Origin: Bacteriovorax sp. PP10
Lineage (GTDB): Bacteria > Bdellovibrionota > Bacteriovoracia > Bacteriovoracales > Bacteriovoracaceae
Direction: 5' to 3'
Length of the DNA stretch: 64,000 nucleotides
Assembly: GCF_035013165.1 (NCBI RefSeq)
Contig: NZ_JAYGJQ010000001.1
Location: 372,001 to 436,000, forward strand
The position numbers and the translations under genes are program-made. Positions 8,553-17,987 of the stretch are shown in pieces. The notes beneath the pieces were generated by a model. It was not told where the DNA came from, did no database searches, and saw nothing but the letters and a program-made list of their open reading frames with translations. Positions within the stretch are counted from its first letter, which is position 1; every line of letters begins with the position of its first letter.

Positions 8553-8638
8553 GGAGAGGTTGCCGAGTGGCCAAAGGCAACAGACTGTAAATCTGTCGGA
8601 GCGATCCTTCGAAGGTTCGAATCCTTCTCTCTCCACCA
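8553..8638 (+). tRNA. tRNA-Tyr (anticodon GTA)
   Basis: 86 bases with the long variable arm typical of bacterial tRNA-Tyr. The acceptor GGAGAGG pairs with TCTCTCC (one G-T), the anticodon loop is CTGTAAA, the T-arm is GAAGG-TTCGAAT-CCTTC, and CCA is encoded. Confidence 0.97.
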
Positions 8639-8660
8639 TTTTCTTACCAAAAAGTCCTAT

Positions 8661-8736
8661 GCGGGCGTAGCTCAGTTGGTAGAGCGCCACCCTTCCAAGG
8701 TGGATGTCGCAAGTTCGAATCTTGTCGCCCGCTCCA
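8661..8736 (+). tRNA. tRNA-Gly (anticodon TCC)
   Basis: A 76-base cloverleaf with perfect acceptor GCGGGCG/CGCCCGC, anticodon loop CTTCCAA (TCC, reading GGA/GGG), standard D and T loops and encoded CCA. Confidence 0.97.
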
Positions 8737-8786
8737 TTTCTCTACCTAATACATTATTAAAATTTTTTTGAATATCGTATGAAAAT

Positions 8787-8861
<75 letters not shown>

Positions 8862-8901
8862 CTTTTTCCTCTTGTCAGGAGGAAGCATCGCGGGCATACT
8901 G

Positions 8902-8928
8902 TTGACTTAATTTAGAACCCGTTATAAT
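8902..8928 (+). promoter_or_regulatory. Candidate tuf promoter between tRNA-Thr and tuf
   Basis: TTGACT (8902-8907) and a perfect TATAAT (8923-8928) separated by only 15 bases, shorter than ideal. It would give tuf its own transcript with a leader of about 55 bases in addition to readthrough from the tRNA promoter. Confidence 0.45.
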
Positions 8929-8991
8929 TGCTACATATAAAAATTGATTCTTTTTAAAAGTTAAAAGAGTAATCGAAGAAGGAGAAACCAG

Positions 8992-10182
8992 ATGGCTAAG
9001 GAAAAATTCGACCGTTCAAAACCTCACGTTAACATCGGAACTATTGGTCACGTAGATCATGGTAAAACGACATTAACAGCTGCTATTACAATGACTATGG
9101 CTAAGATCCATGGTGGAGCAGCGAAATCATATGCAGATATCGATTCAGCACCAGAAGAAAAAGCACGTGGTATTACAATCAATACAGCACACGTTGAATA
9201 TGAAACAGCAGCTCGTCACTACGCTCACGTAGACTGCCCAGGTCACGCTGACTACGTTAAAAACATGATTACTGGTGCCGCTCAAATGGACGGTGGTATT
9301 CTTGTATGTTCAGCAGCAGACGGACCTATGCCACAAACTAGAGAGCATATCCTTCTTGCTCGTCAGGTTGGTGTACCAGCTCTAGTTGTTTTCTTAAACA
9401 AAGTAGACATGGTAGACGATCCAGAACTTCTAGAACTTGTTGAAATGGAAATGAGAGAACTTCTTTCATCATACAATTTCCCAGGTGACGCAATTCCTTT
9501 CATCGCTGGTTCAGCTCTTGCTGCAGTTGAAGGAAGAAACCCAGAAATTGGGGAATCAAAAATCGTAGAACTAATGAACGCAGTAGATGCTTATATCCCA
9601 ACTCCAACTCGTGATGTTGATAAGCCTTTCCTTATGCCAGTGGAAGACGTTTTCTCGATCTCAGGTCGTGGAACGGTTGTAACTGGACGTATTGAGCGTG
9701 GAATTATTAAAGTTAACGAAGATATCGAAATCGTAGGTATCCGTGACGTACAAAAAACAACTGTAACAGGGATCGAAATGTTCCGTAAGCTTTTAGACCA
9801 AGGTCAAGCTGGGGATAACGCTGGTCTTCTACTTCGTGGAACGAAGAGAGAAGATATCGAGCGCGGTCAGTGTCTTGTTAAGCCAGGATCAGTATCTCCA
9901 CACGCTAAGTTCAATGGTGAAGTATATATCCTTACAAAAGAAGAGGGTGGCCGTCACACTCCGATTTTCAAAGGATACCGTCCACAGTTCTACTTCAGAA
10001 CTACAGACGTAACTGGATCAATCGAACTTAACCCAGGTGTTGAAATGATCATGCCGGGTGACAACACTTCTTTCAAAGTAGAGCTTATTTCTAAGATCGC
10101 TATGGAAAAGTCACTTCGTTTCGCTATCCGTGAAGGTGGACGTACGATCGGTGCTGGTACAGTTTCTGAAATCCTAGATTAA
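8992..10182 (+). CDS. tuf: Elongation factor Tu, copy 1
   Basis: A 396-residue translational GTPase that brings aminoacyl-tRNA to the ribosome. G1 GHVDHGKT (19-26), the switch I threonine in [15 protein letters not shown]3 DCPGHADY and G4 NKVDMVD are intact, and domains 2 and 3 are complete. A good ribosome-binding site (GAAGGAG) precedes the ATG. The protein is identical to the copy at 25393-26583, and the genes differ by five synonymous bases by eye count. The codons are highly biased, as expected for a most-abundant protein. A strong terminator follows directly. Confidence 0.99.
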   Translation: MAKEKFDRSKPHVNIGTIGHVDHGKTTLTAAITMTMAKIHGGAAKSYADIDSAPEEKARGITINTAHVEYETAARHYAHVDCPGHADYVKNMITGAAQMDGGILVCSAADGPMPQTREHILLARQVGVPALVVFLNKVDMVDDPELLELVEMEMRELLSSYNFPGDAIPFIAGSALAAVEGRNPEIGESKIVELMNAVDAYIPTPTRDVDKPFLMPVEDVFSISGRGTVVTGRIERGIIKVNEDIEIVGIRDVQKTTVTGIEMFRKLLDQGQAGDNAGLLLRGTKREDIERGQCLVKPGSVSPHAKFNGEVYILTKEEGGRHTPIFKGYRPQFYFRTTDVTGSIELNPGVEMIMPGDNTSFKVELISKIAMEKSLRFAIREGGRTIGAGTVSEILD

Positions 10183-10184
10183 TT
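8992..10184 (+). repeat. tuf direct repeat, left copy
   Basis: Near-identical to 25393-26585. The match starts exactly at the ATG and stops two bases after the stop codon; the flanks are unrelated. This is the footprint of gene conversion limited to the coding sequence. Confidence 0.95.
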
Positions 10185-10210
10185 CTAAGATTTCCAAAAA
10201 AGTTTTTAAC

Positions 10211-10241
10211 AGTGGGCCGGTTTTTTCCGGCCCACTTTTTT
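10211..10241 (+). terminator. Intrinsic terminator after tuf copy 1
   Basis: AGTGGGCCGG (10211-10220) pairs perfectly with CCGGCCCACT (10227-10236) around six T bases, followed by a T tract. It separates the tRNA-tuf transcript from tRNA-Trp. Confidence 0.93.
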
Positions 10242-10276
10242 GTCCTCTTGTCTTCTGATAGTATTTTTATTGAGCT

Positions 10277-10352
10277 GGGCGTATAGCTCCAATGGTAGAG
10301 TAGGTGATTCCAAATCACTTGGTTGTAGGTTCGAATCCTACTGCGCCCGCCA
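10277..10352 (+). tRNA. tRNA-Trp (anticodon CCA)
   Basis: A 76-base cloverleaf. Acceptor GGGCGTA/TGCGCCC has one T-G pair, the anticodon loop TTCCAAA reads UGG, the T-arm is GTAGG-TTCGAAT-CCTAC, the discriminator is G, and CCA is encoded. tRNA-Trp just before secE is a conserved arrangement in many bacteria. Confidence 0.97.
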
Positions 10353-10480
10353 CTTTAAATATTATTTCTTTCATTCACACCGTGTCATCGGTGAAATCTC
10401 ACTTCTCTCTAGACAAATTAGCTTTTTTCTTGCATATGTATTAGATTCTATTTTTTTATCCAGTAAAAGAAAGGTTAACT

Positions 10481-10867
10481 ATGTCGATCATTAAGAGCGA
10501 AGACTCAAGAAAGTGGATTACAGCTTTAACTGTAATTGCTTCAGTACTAGCAGGTTACGTTGTCTATAAATTCGTAGGTCAGTTAGGGGATTGGTTTGAT
10601 CTAGAAACGAAAATTTCTAGCTATAGCATGGTAGCCCAGGGTCTAGGATTTCTAACTGGTGTAGGGACGTTTATTTACATCCTGAAGAACAGTGAGACAT
10701 CTTCTTACCTTCAAGAAGTTTATAATGAACTTGTAAAAGTTGTATGGCCGTCAAAGGATGCAACTGTAAAGATGACAATCGGAATTGCGATTGCACTTGT
10801 TATCGTTGCTGGTATCTTTACTGCAGTCGATTTCATCTTCAAAAAGATTTTAGAGTTCGTTTATTAA
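10481..10867 (+). CDS. secE: SecE, preprotein translocase subunit
   Basis: 128 residues, the longer three-helix form like that of E. coli. Membrane segments lie at about residues 13-33, 50-68 and 95-118. The conserved cytoplasmic amphipathic motif LQEVYNELVKVVWPSKD precedes the last helix. SecE clamps SecY in the inner-membrane translocon. AAAGAAAGG before the ATG serves as ribosome-binding site. The gene precedes nusG by 22 bases, the usual pair. Confidence 0.96.
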   Translation: MSIIKSEDSRKWITALTVIASVLAGYVVYKFVGQLGDWFDLETKISSYSMVAQGLGFLTGVGTFIYILKNSETSSYLQEVYNELVKVVWPSKDATVKMTIGIAIALVIVAGIFTAVDFIFKKILEFVY

Positions 10868-10889
10868 TAACATTAATTGGTAGTTAATT

Positions 10890-11474
10890 ATGGCTGAATC
10901 AAATTCACATGAAACTGTCGAGCTAGCTAAAGGTGATACACCAGATTTCAAATGGTACATCGCAAAAGCTCAGACTGGACAAGAAAACAAAGTAACAAAA
11001 TCTCTTAAAGAGAGAATCGTTAACTATAAAATGACAGACCTTTTCGCCGAGGTTCTTGTTCCGGAAGAAACAGTTGTTACAACTGCTAACGGGAAGAAGA
11101 AGACCATCAAGAAAAAGTTTTTTCCAGGTTACGTCTTGATTAAGATGATCATGAATGATAAGACTTGGCACCTTGTTAAAAGTACTGACAAAATCACTGG
11201 TTTTGTTGGGGGAACGTTAGATAAACCAGCTCCAATTACGAATGAGGAAGCTGCTTATATGACAACTCAAATGGAAGACGGGTTCAAAAAACCACGTACT
11301 TCTATTAATTTCTCTGAAGGTGAGAGCGTTAAGGTTATTGAAGGACCATTCGCTAACTTCGTAGGAACGATTGAAGCAGTAAGTGATAAAGGAAAGATTA
11401 AAGTTAACGTATCAATCTTCGGTAGACCAACTCCAGTAGAGTTAGATTTTACTCAGGTTGAAAAAGTTTCTTAA
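10890..11474 (+). CDS. nusG: NusG, transcription elongation/termination factor
   Basis: 194 residues. An NGN domain (KWYIAKAQTGQENKV at about residue 21, FFPGYVLIKM) binds the RNA polymerase clamp, and a C-terminal KOW domain (VKVIEGPFANFVGTIE to the end) contacts Rho or ribosomal S10. An extra acidic N-terminal segment of about 18 residues precedes the NGN core, slightly longer than E. coli NusG (181). It sits between secE and rplK as in most bacteria. Confidence 0.97.
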   Translation: MAESNSHETVELAKGDTPDFKWYIAKAQTGQENKVTKSLKERIVNYKMTDLFAEVLVPEETVVTTANGKKKTIKKKFFPGYVLIKMIMNDKTWHLVKSTDKITGFVGGTLDKPAPITNEEAAYMTTQMEDGFKKPRTSINFSEGESVKVIEGPFANFVGTIEAVSDKGKIKVNVSIFGRPTPVELDFTQVEKVS

Positions 11475-11507
11475 AAAAATATTTGTTGGAATGTAGTAGG
11501 AGTTCAT

Positions 11508-11936
11508 ATGGCTAAGAAAGTAACAGGTTTTATTAAATTACAAATCGCAGGCGGAAAGGCAAACCCATCACCACCAATTGGACCAGCTCTTGGTCAAAAA
11601 GGTGTTAACATTATGGAATTTTGCAAAGCTTTCAATGCAAAAACTCAAGCACAAAACGGTGTAACACTTCCAACGATCATCACAGTTTACTCTGATAGAT
11701 CATTTACATTTGTTACAAAAACGCCACCGGCTACTTACCTTTTAAAAGATAAGTTAAAAATCACTTCTGGAGCTCAAAAGCCAGGATCTGAAGTTATGGC
11801 TAAAACTGTTTCAAAGAAAGTTGTAGAAGAAATCGTTGAAACGAAAAAAGTAGACTTAACTGCTGGATCAAAAGAAGCAGGAATGAGAACAATCGAAGGA
11901 TCTGTTCGTTCAATGGGTCTAAAACTAGATTACTAA
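11508..11936 (+). CDS. rplK: Ribosomal protein L11
   Basis: 142 residues, the usual length. The N-terminal domain carries [20 protein letters not shown], the proline-rich segment at the thiostrepton/GTPase-centre interface, and the C-terminal domain binds 23S rRNA helices 43/44 (ending [18 protein letters not shown]). L11 works with L10 and L7/L12 at the base of the stalk to stimulate factor GTPases. A strong AGGAG precedes the start. First gene of the L11-L1 pair; an L1-type RNA site lies in the spacer after it. Confidence 0.98.
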   Translation: MAKKVTGFIKLQIAGGKANPSPPIGPALGQKGVNIMEFCKAFNAKTQAQNGVTLPTIITVYSDRSFTFVTKTPPATYLLKDKLKITSGAQKPGSEVMAKTVSKKVVEEIVETKKVDLTAGSKEAGMRTIEGSVRSMGLKLDY

Positions 11937-11964
11937 TTAACAGGCCCCTCGGGGCTTAATTTAA

Positions 11965-11997
11965 GTGGGAGACTGCAAAGTCGTTTGACCACAGGAG
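11965..11997 (+). promoter_or_regulatory. Probable ribosomal protein L1 mRNA binding site overlapping the rplA translation start region
   Basis: GTGG (11965-11968) pairs with CCAC (11989-11992), enclosing GACT-GCAA-AGTC with asymmetric unpaired bases GA and GTTTGA. This imitates the L1-binding element of 23S rRNA and of L11-L1 messages in other bacteria. The rplA ribosome-binding site AGGAG starts at the next base, so L1 binding could block translation. Confidence 0.6.
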
Positions 11998-12003
11998 AAT
12001 CAT

Positions 12004-12705
12004 ATGAAAAAGCCTTCAAAGCGTTACGCTGAAGCATCAGCAAAAGTAGACAAAACTAAAGTTTACTCTTCAGAAGAAGCTATTAAATTAGCTAAAGAAA
12101 CAAAATCAGCAAAATTCGACGAAACTGTTGATCTAGCATTCAGACTTGGTGTTGATCCAAGACATGCTGATCAAATGATCAGAGGAGCTCTTGCTCTTCC
12201 AGCTGGAACAGGAAGAACTGTTAGAGTTGTTGCGATCACTTCAGGATCAAAAGTTGATGAAGCTACAGCAGCGGGTGCAGACTTCGCTGGTGGCGACGAT
12301 ATCATTACAAAAATCGCTGGTGGATGGTTAGACTTCGACCGCGTAATCGCATCTCCAGATATGATGAGTAAACTTGGAAAAGTTGCTCGTTTACTTGGAC
12401 CTCGTGGTTTAATGCCAAACCCGAAACTTGGTACTGTAACAACTGACGTAGCTGGAGCTGTAAAAGAGCAAAAGGCCGGAAAAGTAGAATACAGAACTGA
12501 GAAGACAGGTATCATTCACGTTCCAATCGGGAAGACTTCTTTCACAGCTGAACAACTTAAAGCAAACTACGCTGCAGTTGTTGGTGCTATCGTAAAAGCG
12601 AAGCCAGCATCAGCGAAAGGAACTTATATTAAATCTCTAACTCTTAGTACAACTATGGGTCCAGGGATCAAGATTGATACAGTAGAAGCTTTTAACATTA
12701 TTTAA
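12004..12705 (+). CDS. rplA: Ribosomal protein L1
   Basis: 233 residues, normal length. Two-domain L1 with the signature [20 protein letters not shown] (about 118-137) and [13 protein letters not shown]1 forms the mobile L1 stalk near the E site and in many bacteria represses its own operon by binding a mimic of its rRNA site; such a site is visible just upstream. The stop is followed by the L10-leader-like spacer. Confidence 0.98.
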   Translation: MKKPSKRYAEASAKVDKTKVYSSEEAIKLAKETKSAKFDETVDLAFRLGVDPRHADQMIRGALALPAGTGRTVRVVAITSGSKVDEATAAGADFAGGDDIITKIAGGWLDFDRVIASPDMMSKLGKVARLLGPRGLMPNPKLGTVTTDVAGAVKEQKAGKVEYRTEKTGIIHVPIGKTSFTAEQLKANYAAVVGAIVKAKPASAKGTYIKSLTLSTTMGPGIKIDTVEAFNII

Positions 12706-12810
12706 TTAATTACGTAGGGATTGAAGAAAGTCGGTTTGTTAATTTTTTACCCAAAAAGTTAACTATAAAGCCTGCCTAAATCTCCCTCCAAATACTAACT
12801 AGGAGGATTT
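12706..12810 (+). promoter_or_regulatory. L10-leader-like 5' region of rplJ with masked ribosome-binding site
   Basis: A 105-base spacer with two structures. An 11-bp hairpin (GTTAATTTTTT at 12738-12748 with AAAAAGTTAAC at 12753-12763) is followed by AAAGCCTGCC, resembling the CCUGCC segment of L10 leaders. A second hairpin pairs CCTCC (12785-12789) with GGAGG (12802-12806), the rplJ ribosome-binding site. Autogenous control by L10-L7/L12 is inferred. Confidence 0.5.
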
Positions 12811-13314
12811 ATGCTAAATCGTGCCGAGAAAGAAGCAATCATCCAAGATCTTAAAACAGATATTGGAAGAGCTAAGGCTGTCTTTCTTACAAACCTAATC
12901 GGTATCAGTTCAAATGATGCAGTTAAGGTAAGAAAAGCGGTTCGCGACTCAAATGGAAAAATGGTCGTAACTAGAAACACGCTTTTCAAAAAAGCCGCAG
13001 AAGGAACTTCTGCAGCAGAACTTGTTGCTAACTTATCAGGACCGCATGCTCTTGCATTCGCTTTCGATGATCCAGCAGCAGTTGCAAAATCTTTAAAAGA
13101 AGCAGGGGCTACACTAGACCTTGTGGAACTTAAAGGTGGAACACTTGATGGTGTAATGCTATCTAAAGCTCAAGTAAAACAACTTGCGGATTTACCTTCT
13201 AGAGACCAAATGCTTGGTACTTTATTAGCTACTTTCTTAGCTCCTGTTTCTGCTTTTGCTAGAGTGCTTTATGCAATCCAAGAGAAAAAAGAAGCCGGCG
13301 AACTTTCAGCTTAA
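12811..13314 (+). CDS. rplJ: Ribosomal protein L10
   Basis: 167 residues. The N-terminal rRNA-binding domain (LNRAEKEAIIQDLK, then MVVTRNTLFKKA) is followed by the long C-terminal helix where L7/L12 dimers dock (LGTLLATFLAPVSAFARVL). L10 anchors the flexible stalk that recruits translation factors. The start is preceded by a textbook AGGAGG that can be paired in the leader. rplL follows after 38 bases. Confidence 0.97.
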   Translation: MLNRAEKEAIIQDLKTDIGRAKAVFLTNLIGISSNDAVKVRKAVRDSNGKMVVTRNTLFKKAAEGTSAAELVANLSGPHALAFAFDDPAAVAKSLKEAGATLDLVELKGGTLDGVMLSKAQVKQLADLPSRDQMLGTLLATFLAPVSAFARVLYAIQEKKEAGELSA

Positions 13315-13352
13315 TTACAAAAATTTAAATTATTACTTATTAGGAGACTTAT

Positions 13353-13721
13353 ATGAGCGTTACAAATGAACAATTAATCGAACACATCTCAAAAATGTCA
13401 GTTTTAGACCTTGCTAACCTAGTTAAAGAACTAGAAGAAAAATTCGGTGTTTCAGCTGCTCCTGTAGCTGTAGCTGGTGCTGCTGGTCCTGCTGCTGCTG
13501 TTGAAGAGCAAACTGAATTCACAGTTATGCTTCTTGATGGTGGAGAGAAGAAAATTAACGTAATTAAGGAAATCCGTACAATTACTGGTCTTGGGCTAAA
13601 AGAAGCTAAAGATCTAGTAGAAGGCGCTCCTAAAATGGTTAAAGAAGGAATCGCAAAAGCTGACGCTGAAGCAATCAAGAAAACTCTTGAAGGTGCTGGA
13701 GCTAAGGTTGAACTTAAGTAA
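13353..13721 (+). CDS. rplL: Ribosomal protein L7/L12
   Basis: 122 residues. The N-terminal dimerisation domain (about 1-35) is linked by an Ala/Gly/Val hinge ([17 protein letters not shown]) to the C-terminal domain that contacts EF-Tu and EF-G ([20 protein letters not shown], then [12 protein letters not shown]). It is the multi-copy stalk protein; very strong codon bias and a GGAG ribosome-binding site fit high output. A GAAA-loop terminator follows before rpoB. Confidence 0.98.
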   Translation: MSVTNEQLIEHISKMSVLDLANLVKELEEKFGVSAAPVAVAGAAGPAAAVEEQTEFTVMLLDGGEKKINVIKEIRTITGLGLKEAKDLVEGAPKMVKEGIAKADAEAIKKTLEGAGAKVELK

Positions 13722-13756
13722 TTTGAAAGCTTACGTTTAAATAGATTTTTTATAAT

Positions 13757-13803
13757 AAGGTGTGAAAGAGAGAAATCTCTTTCACGCCTTTTTGTGTTTT
13801 TTT
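13757..13803 (+). terminator. Terminator/attenuator between rplL and rpoB
   Basis: A 15-bp stem (13757-13771 with 13776-13790, one T-G pair) capped by GAAA and followed by a T-rich tract. By analogy with other rplJL-rpoBC operons, partial readthrough here would set polymerase below stalk-protein expression. Confidence 0.9.
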
Positions 13804-13856
13804 GCTTTTTATAATTTTATTCTAAGAATATTTATCTCTTATACGAGGAGAGCGCG

Positions 13857-16800
13857 ATGACTCAGGTTTTTTCACCTAACGAATGGTTTCGCAAAACCTT
13901 TTCAAATACTCCAGCAGTATTAGATACACCACCCCTTATGAAGTTACAGGTTAACTCTTATGAAGATTTTCTTCAAAAGGACGTACCTCCAGCTAAGAGA
14001 ATTGATAATGGACTTCAACAAGTCTTCAAATCAGTTTTCCCAATTTATGACTTTAACAAGACAGTTTCTCTAGAGTTCGTTTCTTACTCTCTAGAAGAAC
14101 CTAAATATACTGTAAAAGAATGTCGCCAACGTGGCCTTTCTTACGAAGCACCACTTAAGGTTGTTGTTCGCCTAGTATTCTTCGACGTAACTGTTGATAG
14201 AGATGGTGTTGAACAAAGAACTGTTTCATCTGTAAAAGAACAGGAAGTTTACTTAGGTAACATCCCTCTTATGGCCGAAACTGGTTCATTCGTTTACAAC
14301 GGAACTGAGCGAGTAATCGTATCTCAGTTACACAGATCTCCAGGGATCATTTTCGAACACGACAACGGAAAAAAACACTCTTCTGGTAAACTTCTATATT
14401 CAGCAAGAATCATTCCTCATAGAGGATCTTGGCTAGATTTCGAATTCGATCACAAGAACATTCTATTCGCTCGTATCGATAGAAAGAGAAAGCTTCATGC
14501 ATCTGTTGTTTTAAAAGCAATGGGATTCTCTACTTCTGAACTTTTAAAAGAATTCTACCAAATGGAAGCTCTGTCTTTTAACAAAGACGGATCTTACTCA
14601 CGTAAACTAGATTTCAATCTTCTAGTTGGAACGAGAGCAAACGCTGATATCCTTGATAAAGCAGGGAACGCGATTGTTAAAAAAGGTAAAAAATATACAA
14701 AAGCTTCTACTAAGAAAATGGAAGACGCAAAAATTACTGAACTACCAGTTGAACTAGACGAAGTAGTAGGGAAAGTTTTAGCGGAAGATATCTTCAATGA
14801 GAAAACAGGTGAAGTAATTTGCCTTGCTAACGAAGCTCTTTCTGAATCTAAGATCATGGACCTGATCAAAGCTGGTGTTAAAGAAGTTAACGTTCTTTAC
14901 ATCGACATGATCAACTACGGTGACCAGATCAGAAACACACTTCTTATCGATAAAACAGAAACGAAAGAAGACGCTCTAATTAAAATTTTCGAAAGACTAA
15001 GACCAGGGGAACCTCCAACGGTTGAAGCTGCATCTCTACTTTTCGAAAACCTTTTCTTCAATAAAGACAAATACGACTTATCAAAAGTTGGTCGTATGAA
15101 AATCAACTACAAATTCGGAATGAACATTCCTGTAGAAGAAACTGTTTTAACAAGAAGAGATATCCTAACTACTGTTCAGTACCTGGTAGAACTTAACAAC
15201 GGTAAAGGTAAAGTCGATGATATCGATCACCTTGGTAACCGTCGTGTAAGAGCTGTAGGTGAACTTCTAGAAAACCAATTCAGAGTTGGTCTTGTTAGAA
15301 TGGAAAGAGCAGTTAAAGAAAGAATGGCAATTCAAGAAATTGAAACAATGATGCCATACGATCTAGTTAACCAAAAACCAGTTGCAGCAGCTGTAAAAGA
15401 ATTCTTTGGTTCTTCTCAGCTTTCTCAATTCATGGATCAGACTAACCCACTTTCGGAAGTAACTCATAAGAGACGTCTATCTGCCCTTGGGCCAGGTGGT
15501 CTAACTCGTGAGCGCGCAGGATTCGAAGTACGTGACGTACACCCTACTCACTACGGAAGAATGTGTCCGGTAGAGACTCCAGAAGGACCAAACATTGGTC
15601 TTATTACATCTCTAGCTACATACGCTCGCGTTTCTGAATACGGATTCATTGAAACTCCTTACCAAGTAATTGGTGATGATAGATCTATCTCAGCTCCAAA
15701 ATACTTCTCAGCTTTCGAAGAGGAAGGAAAAGTAATTGCTCAGCTAGATGCTAAATACGTAAAAGACAAACACATCGTTGGTGACGCTATCGCTGCTCGT
15801 TCTGCGGGTGACTTTACAATCGTTAATGCTAACGAAGTTCAGTTAATGGACGTTTCTCCAACTCAGATGATTTCGATTGCAACATCTCTTATTCCATTCC
15901 TGGAGCATGATGATGCCAACAGAGCCCTAATGGGATCGAACATGATGAGACAGGCAGTACCAGTTGTTAGAACTGATGCTCCTATCGTTGGAACAGGGGT
16001 TGAGCAAATTATCGCTCGTGACTCTGGTGCAATTGTTTACGCAAAAGAATCAGGAAAAGTAATTTTCGTTGACTCAAACAGAATCGTAATCCAAAGAGAA
16101 AACTTCTCTGAAGGTGAGTCTGGAGTTGATGTTTATAAACTTACTAAGTACCAACGTACTAACCAAAATACTTGTAACAACCAAAAAGCTCTTGTTAAAG
16201 AGGGTGATAAGGCTACAAAGGGAATGGTTATTGCTGACGGTCCAGCTACTCAGCTGGGTGACTTAGCCCTTGGACAAAACGTGCTTGTAGCGTTCATGCC
16301 ATGGGGTGGTTATAACTATGAAGACTCGATCCTAATCAACGAAAACATTCTTGCAAGAGACGTGTTTACTTCTGTTCACATTGAAAGCTTCGAAATTGAA
16401 GCTCGTGATACAAAATTAGGTAAAGAAGAAATCACTCGCGATATTCCAAACGTTTCTGAAGAGGCCCTAAAAGACCTTGATGAAGCTGGTATCATCCGCG
16501 TTGGTGCGATCATTAAGCCAGGGGATATCCTTGTTGGTAAGATCACTCCAAAAGGTGAGTCTCAACTTTCTCCGGAAGAAAAACTTCTTAAAGCTATCTT
16601 CGGTGACAAAGCTGGAGACGTTAAAGATACATCTTTAAGAGTTCCATCTTCAGTAAGAGGAACTGTAATCGACGCTAAAGTTTACACAAGAGAAGGTGTT
16701 GAACTAGACGCTAGATCTAAAGAAATCATCGATCACGAAACGACACTAATCCGTCGTGACGAGCGTATCGAAATTAAAGCAATCCAAACTTCAGCAATCC

Positions 16801-17984
16801 AAAAAATCGCTGAAATGTTCAAAGGTGCGAAGACTACAGATAAACTAATCTCAGAAGACGGTACAACTGAACTTCTTGGAAAAGGGATCGCTGTTACAGG
16901 AGAAATCCTTGCTTCAATTCCTTTCGAACTAATTGGTTACTTACCTCTTGAAGCTGCTCTGGAAGAAAAACTTTCAGAATACTTCGCTGACGTAAGAAAC
17001 AGAATTACTAGAGTTCGCCAAAAAGCTAACGAAGAAATCGCAAAACTACATAAAGGTGATGAACTTCCTCCAGGAGTTATCAAGAAAGTTATGGTTTACG
17101 TTGCGATTAAGAGAAAGCTTCAGCCAGGTGATAAGATGGCCGGCCGTCACGGAAACAAAGGGGTAATCTCTAATGTTGTTCCTGCGGAAGATATGCCATT
17201 CCTTGCTGACGGTACTCCTGTTGAAATCGTTCTTAACCCACTAGGGGTTCCATCACGTATGAACATCGGGCAGCTTCTTGAGCTTCACCTTGGATGGGCA
17301 GGTCGTGGTCTTGGTGAAAAAATCAAGATGATGATGGAAGAGAATGCAAAAGTTCATGAACTGAAAGATTTCATCTACCAAATCTACAAGACTGAAGAAG
17401 TTAAAGACTGGTTGAAGAAAGCTACAGACGAAAGAGTTATTGAAGTTGCTGAACAACTTACAATGGGTGTTCGTTTCTCTACAAGTGTGTTCGATGGTGC
17501 ATCTGAAGATGACATTAAAGACATGCTTGAACTAGGGGATCTAGATAGATCAGGAAAGACAACTTTATTCGATGGTAAGACTGGGGACGTTTTCTCGGAA
17601 GACGTAACTGTTGGTGCTATGTATATGTTGAAACTCCACCACTTAGTTGATGAGAAGATCCACGCTCGTTCTACTGGTCCATACTCACTTGTAACTCAGC
17701 AGCCATTAGGTGGTAAGGCTCAGTTCGGGGGACAAAGACTAGGAGAGATGGAAGTTTGGGCACTTGAGGCATACGGAGCTGCTTATACTCTACAAGAATT
17801 CTTAACTGTAAAATCTGATGATGTTATCGGCCGTACAAGAATGTATGAATCGATCGTTAAAGGTGAACAAGTTCTTGAGCCAGGATTACCAGAATCGTTT
17901 AACGTTCTTATTAGAGAGCTTCAAGCGCTATGTCTGGATATCAAATTGGAAGAGAACTCTGAAGAAGAGAATACTTTTAGTTAG
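13857..17984 (+). CDS. rpoB: RNA polymerase beta subunit
   Basis: 1375 residues, full length. The rifampicin-pocket region reads FFGSSQLSQFMDQTNPLSE then HKRRLSALGPGGL, with the Asp, His and Ser that commonly mutate to resistance in their sensitive form. Further landmarks are GRMCPVETPEGPNIGLI, GYNYEDSILI, GDKMAGRHGNKGV and the C-terminal QPLGGKAQFGGQRLGEMEVWALEAYGA (given in part). It forms the catalytic pincer with RpoC. Its start follows GAGGAG by 5 bases. A hairpin separates it from rpoC. Confidence 0.99.
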   Translation: MTQVFSPNEWFRKTFSNTPAVLDTPPLMKLQVNSYEDFLQKDVPPAKRIDNGLQQVFKSVFPIYDFNKTVSLEFVSYSLEEPKYTVKECRQRGLSYEAPLKVVVRLVFFDVTVDRDGVEQRTVSSVKEQEVYLGNIPLMAETGSFVYNGTERVIVSQLHRSPGIIFEHDNGKKHSSGKLLYSARIIPHRGSWLDFEFDHKNILFARIDRKRKLHASVVLKAMGFSTSELLKEFYQMEALSFNKDGSYSRKLDFNLLVGTRANADILDKAGNAIVKKGKKYTKASTKKMEDAKITELPVELDEVVGKVLAEDIFNEKTGEVICLANEALSESKIMDLIKAGVKEVNVLYIDMINYGDQIRNTLLIDKTETKEDALIKIFERLRPGEPPTVEAASLLFENLFFNKDKYDLSKVGRMKINYKFGMNIPVEETVLTRRDILTTVQYLVELNNGKGKVDDIDHLGNRRVRAVGELLENQFRVGLVRMERAVKERMAIQEIETMMPYDLVNQKPVAAAVKEFFGSSQLSQFMDQTNPLSEVTHKRRLSALGPGGLTRERAGFEVRDVHPTHYGRMCPVETPEGPNIGLITSLATYARVSEYGFIETPYQVIGDDRSISAPKYFSAFEEEGKVIAQLDAKYVKDKHIVGDAIAARSAGDFTIVNANEVQLMDVSPTQMISIATSLIPFLEHDDANRALMGSNMMRQAVPVVRTDAPIVGTGVEQIIARDSGAIVYAKESGKVIFVDSNRIVIQRENFSEGESGVDVYKLTKYQRTNQNTCNNQKALVKEGDKATKGMVIADGPATQLGDLALGQNVLVAFMPWGGYNYEDSILINENILARDVFTSVHIESFEIEARDTKLGKEEITRDIPNVSEEALKDLDEAGIIRVGAIIKPGDILVGKITPKGESQLSPEEKLLKAIFGDKAGDVKDTSLRVPSSVRGTVIDAKVYTREGVELDARSKEIIDHETTLIRRDERIEIKAIQTSAIQKIAEMFKGAKTTDKLISEDGTTELLGKGIAVTGEILASIPFELIGYLPLEAALEEKLSEYFADVRNRITRVRQKANEEIAKLHKGDELPPGVIKKVMVYVAIKRKLQPGDKMAGRHGNKGVISNVVPAEDMPFLADGTPVEIVLNPLGVPSRMNIGQLLELHLGWAGRGLGEKIKMMMEENAKVHELKDFIYQIYKTEEVKDWLKKATDERVIEVAEQLTMGVRFSTSVFDGASEDDIKDMLELGDLDRSGKTTLFDGKTGDVFSEDVTVGAMYMLKLHHLVDEKIHARSTGPYSLVTQQPLGGKAQFGGQRLGEMEVWALEAYGAAYTLQEFLTVKSDDVIGRTRMYESIVKGEQVLEPGLPESFNVLIRELQALCLDIKLEENSEEENTFS

Positions 17985-17987
17985 TAG

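Noticed and set aside
8456-8650. 64-residue reverse-strand frame
   Set aside because: Lies over the tRNA-Thr and tRNA-Tyr genes; translations of this kind are a well-known annotation artefact.
10240-10494. 84-residue forward frame ending at secE
   Set aside because: Contains the whole tRNA-Trp gene and terminator tail; no protein features.
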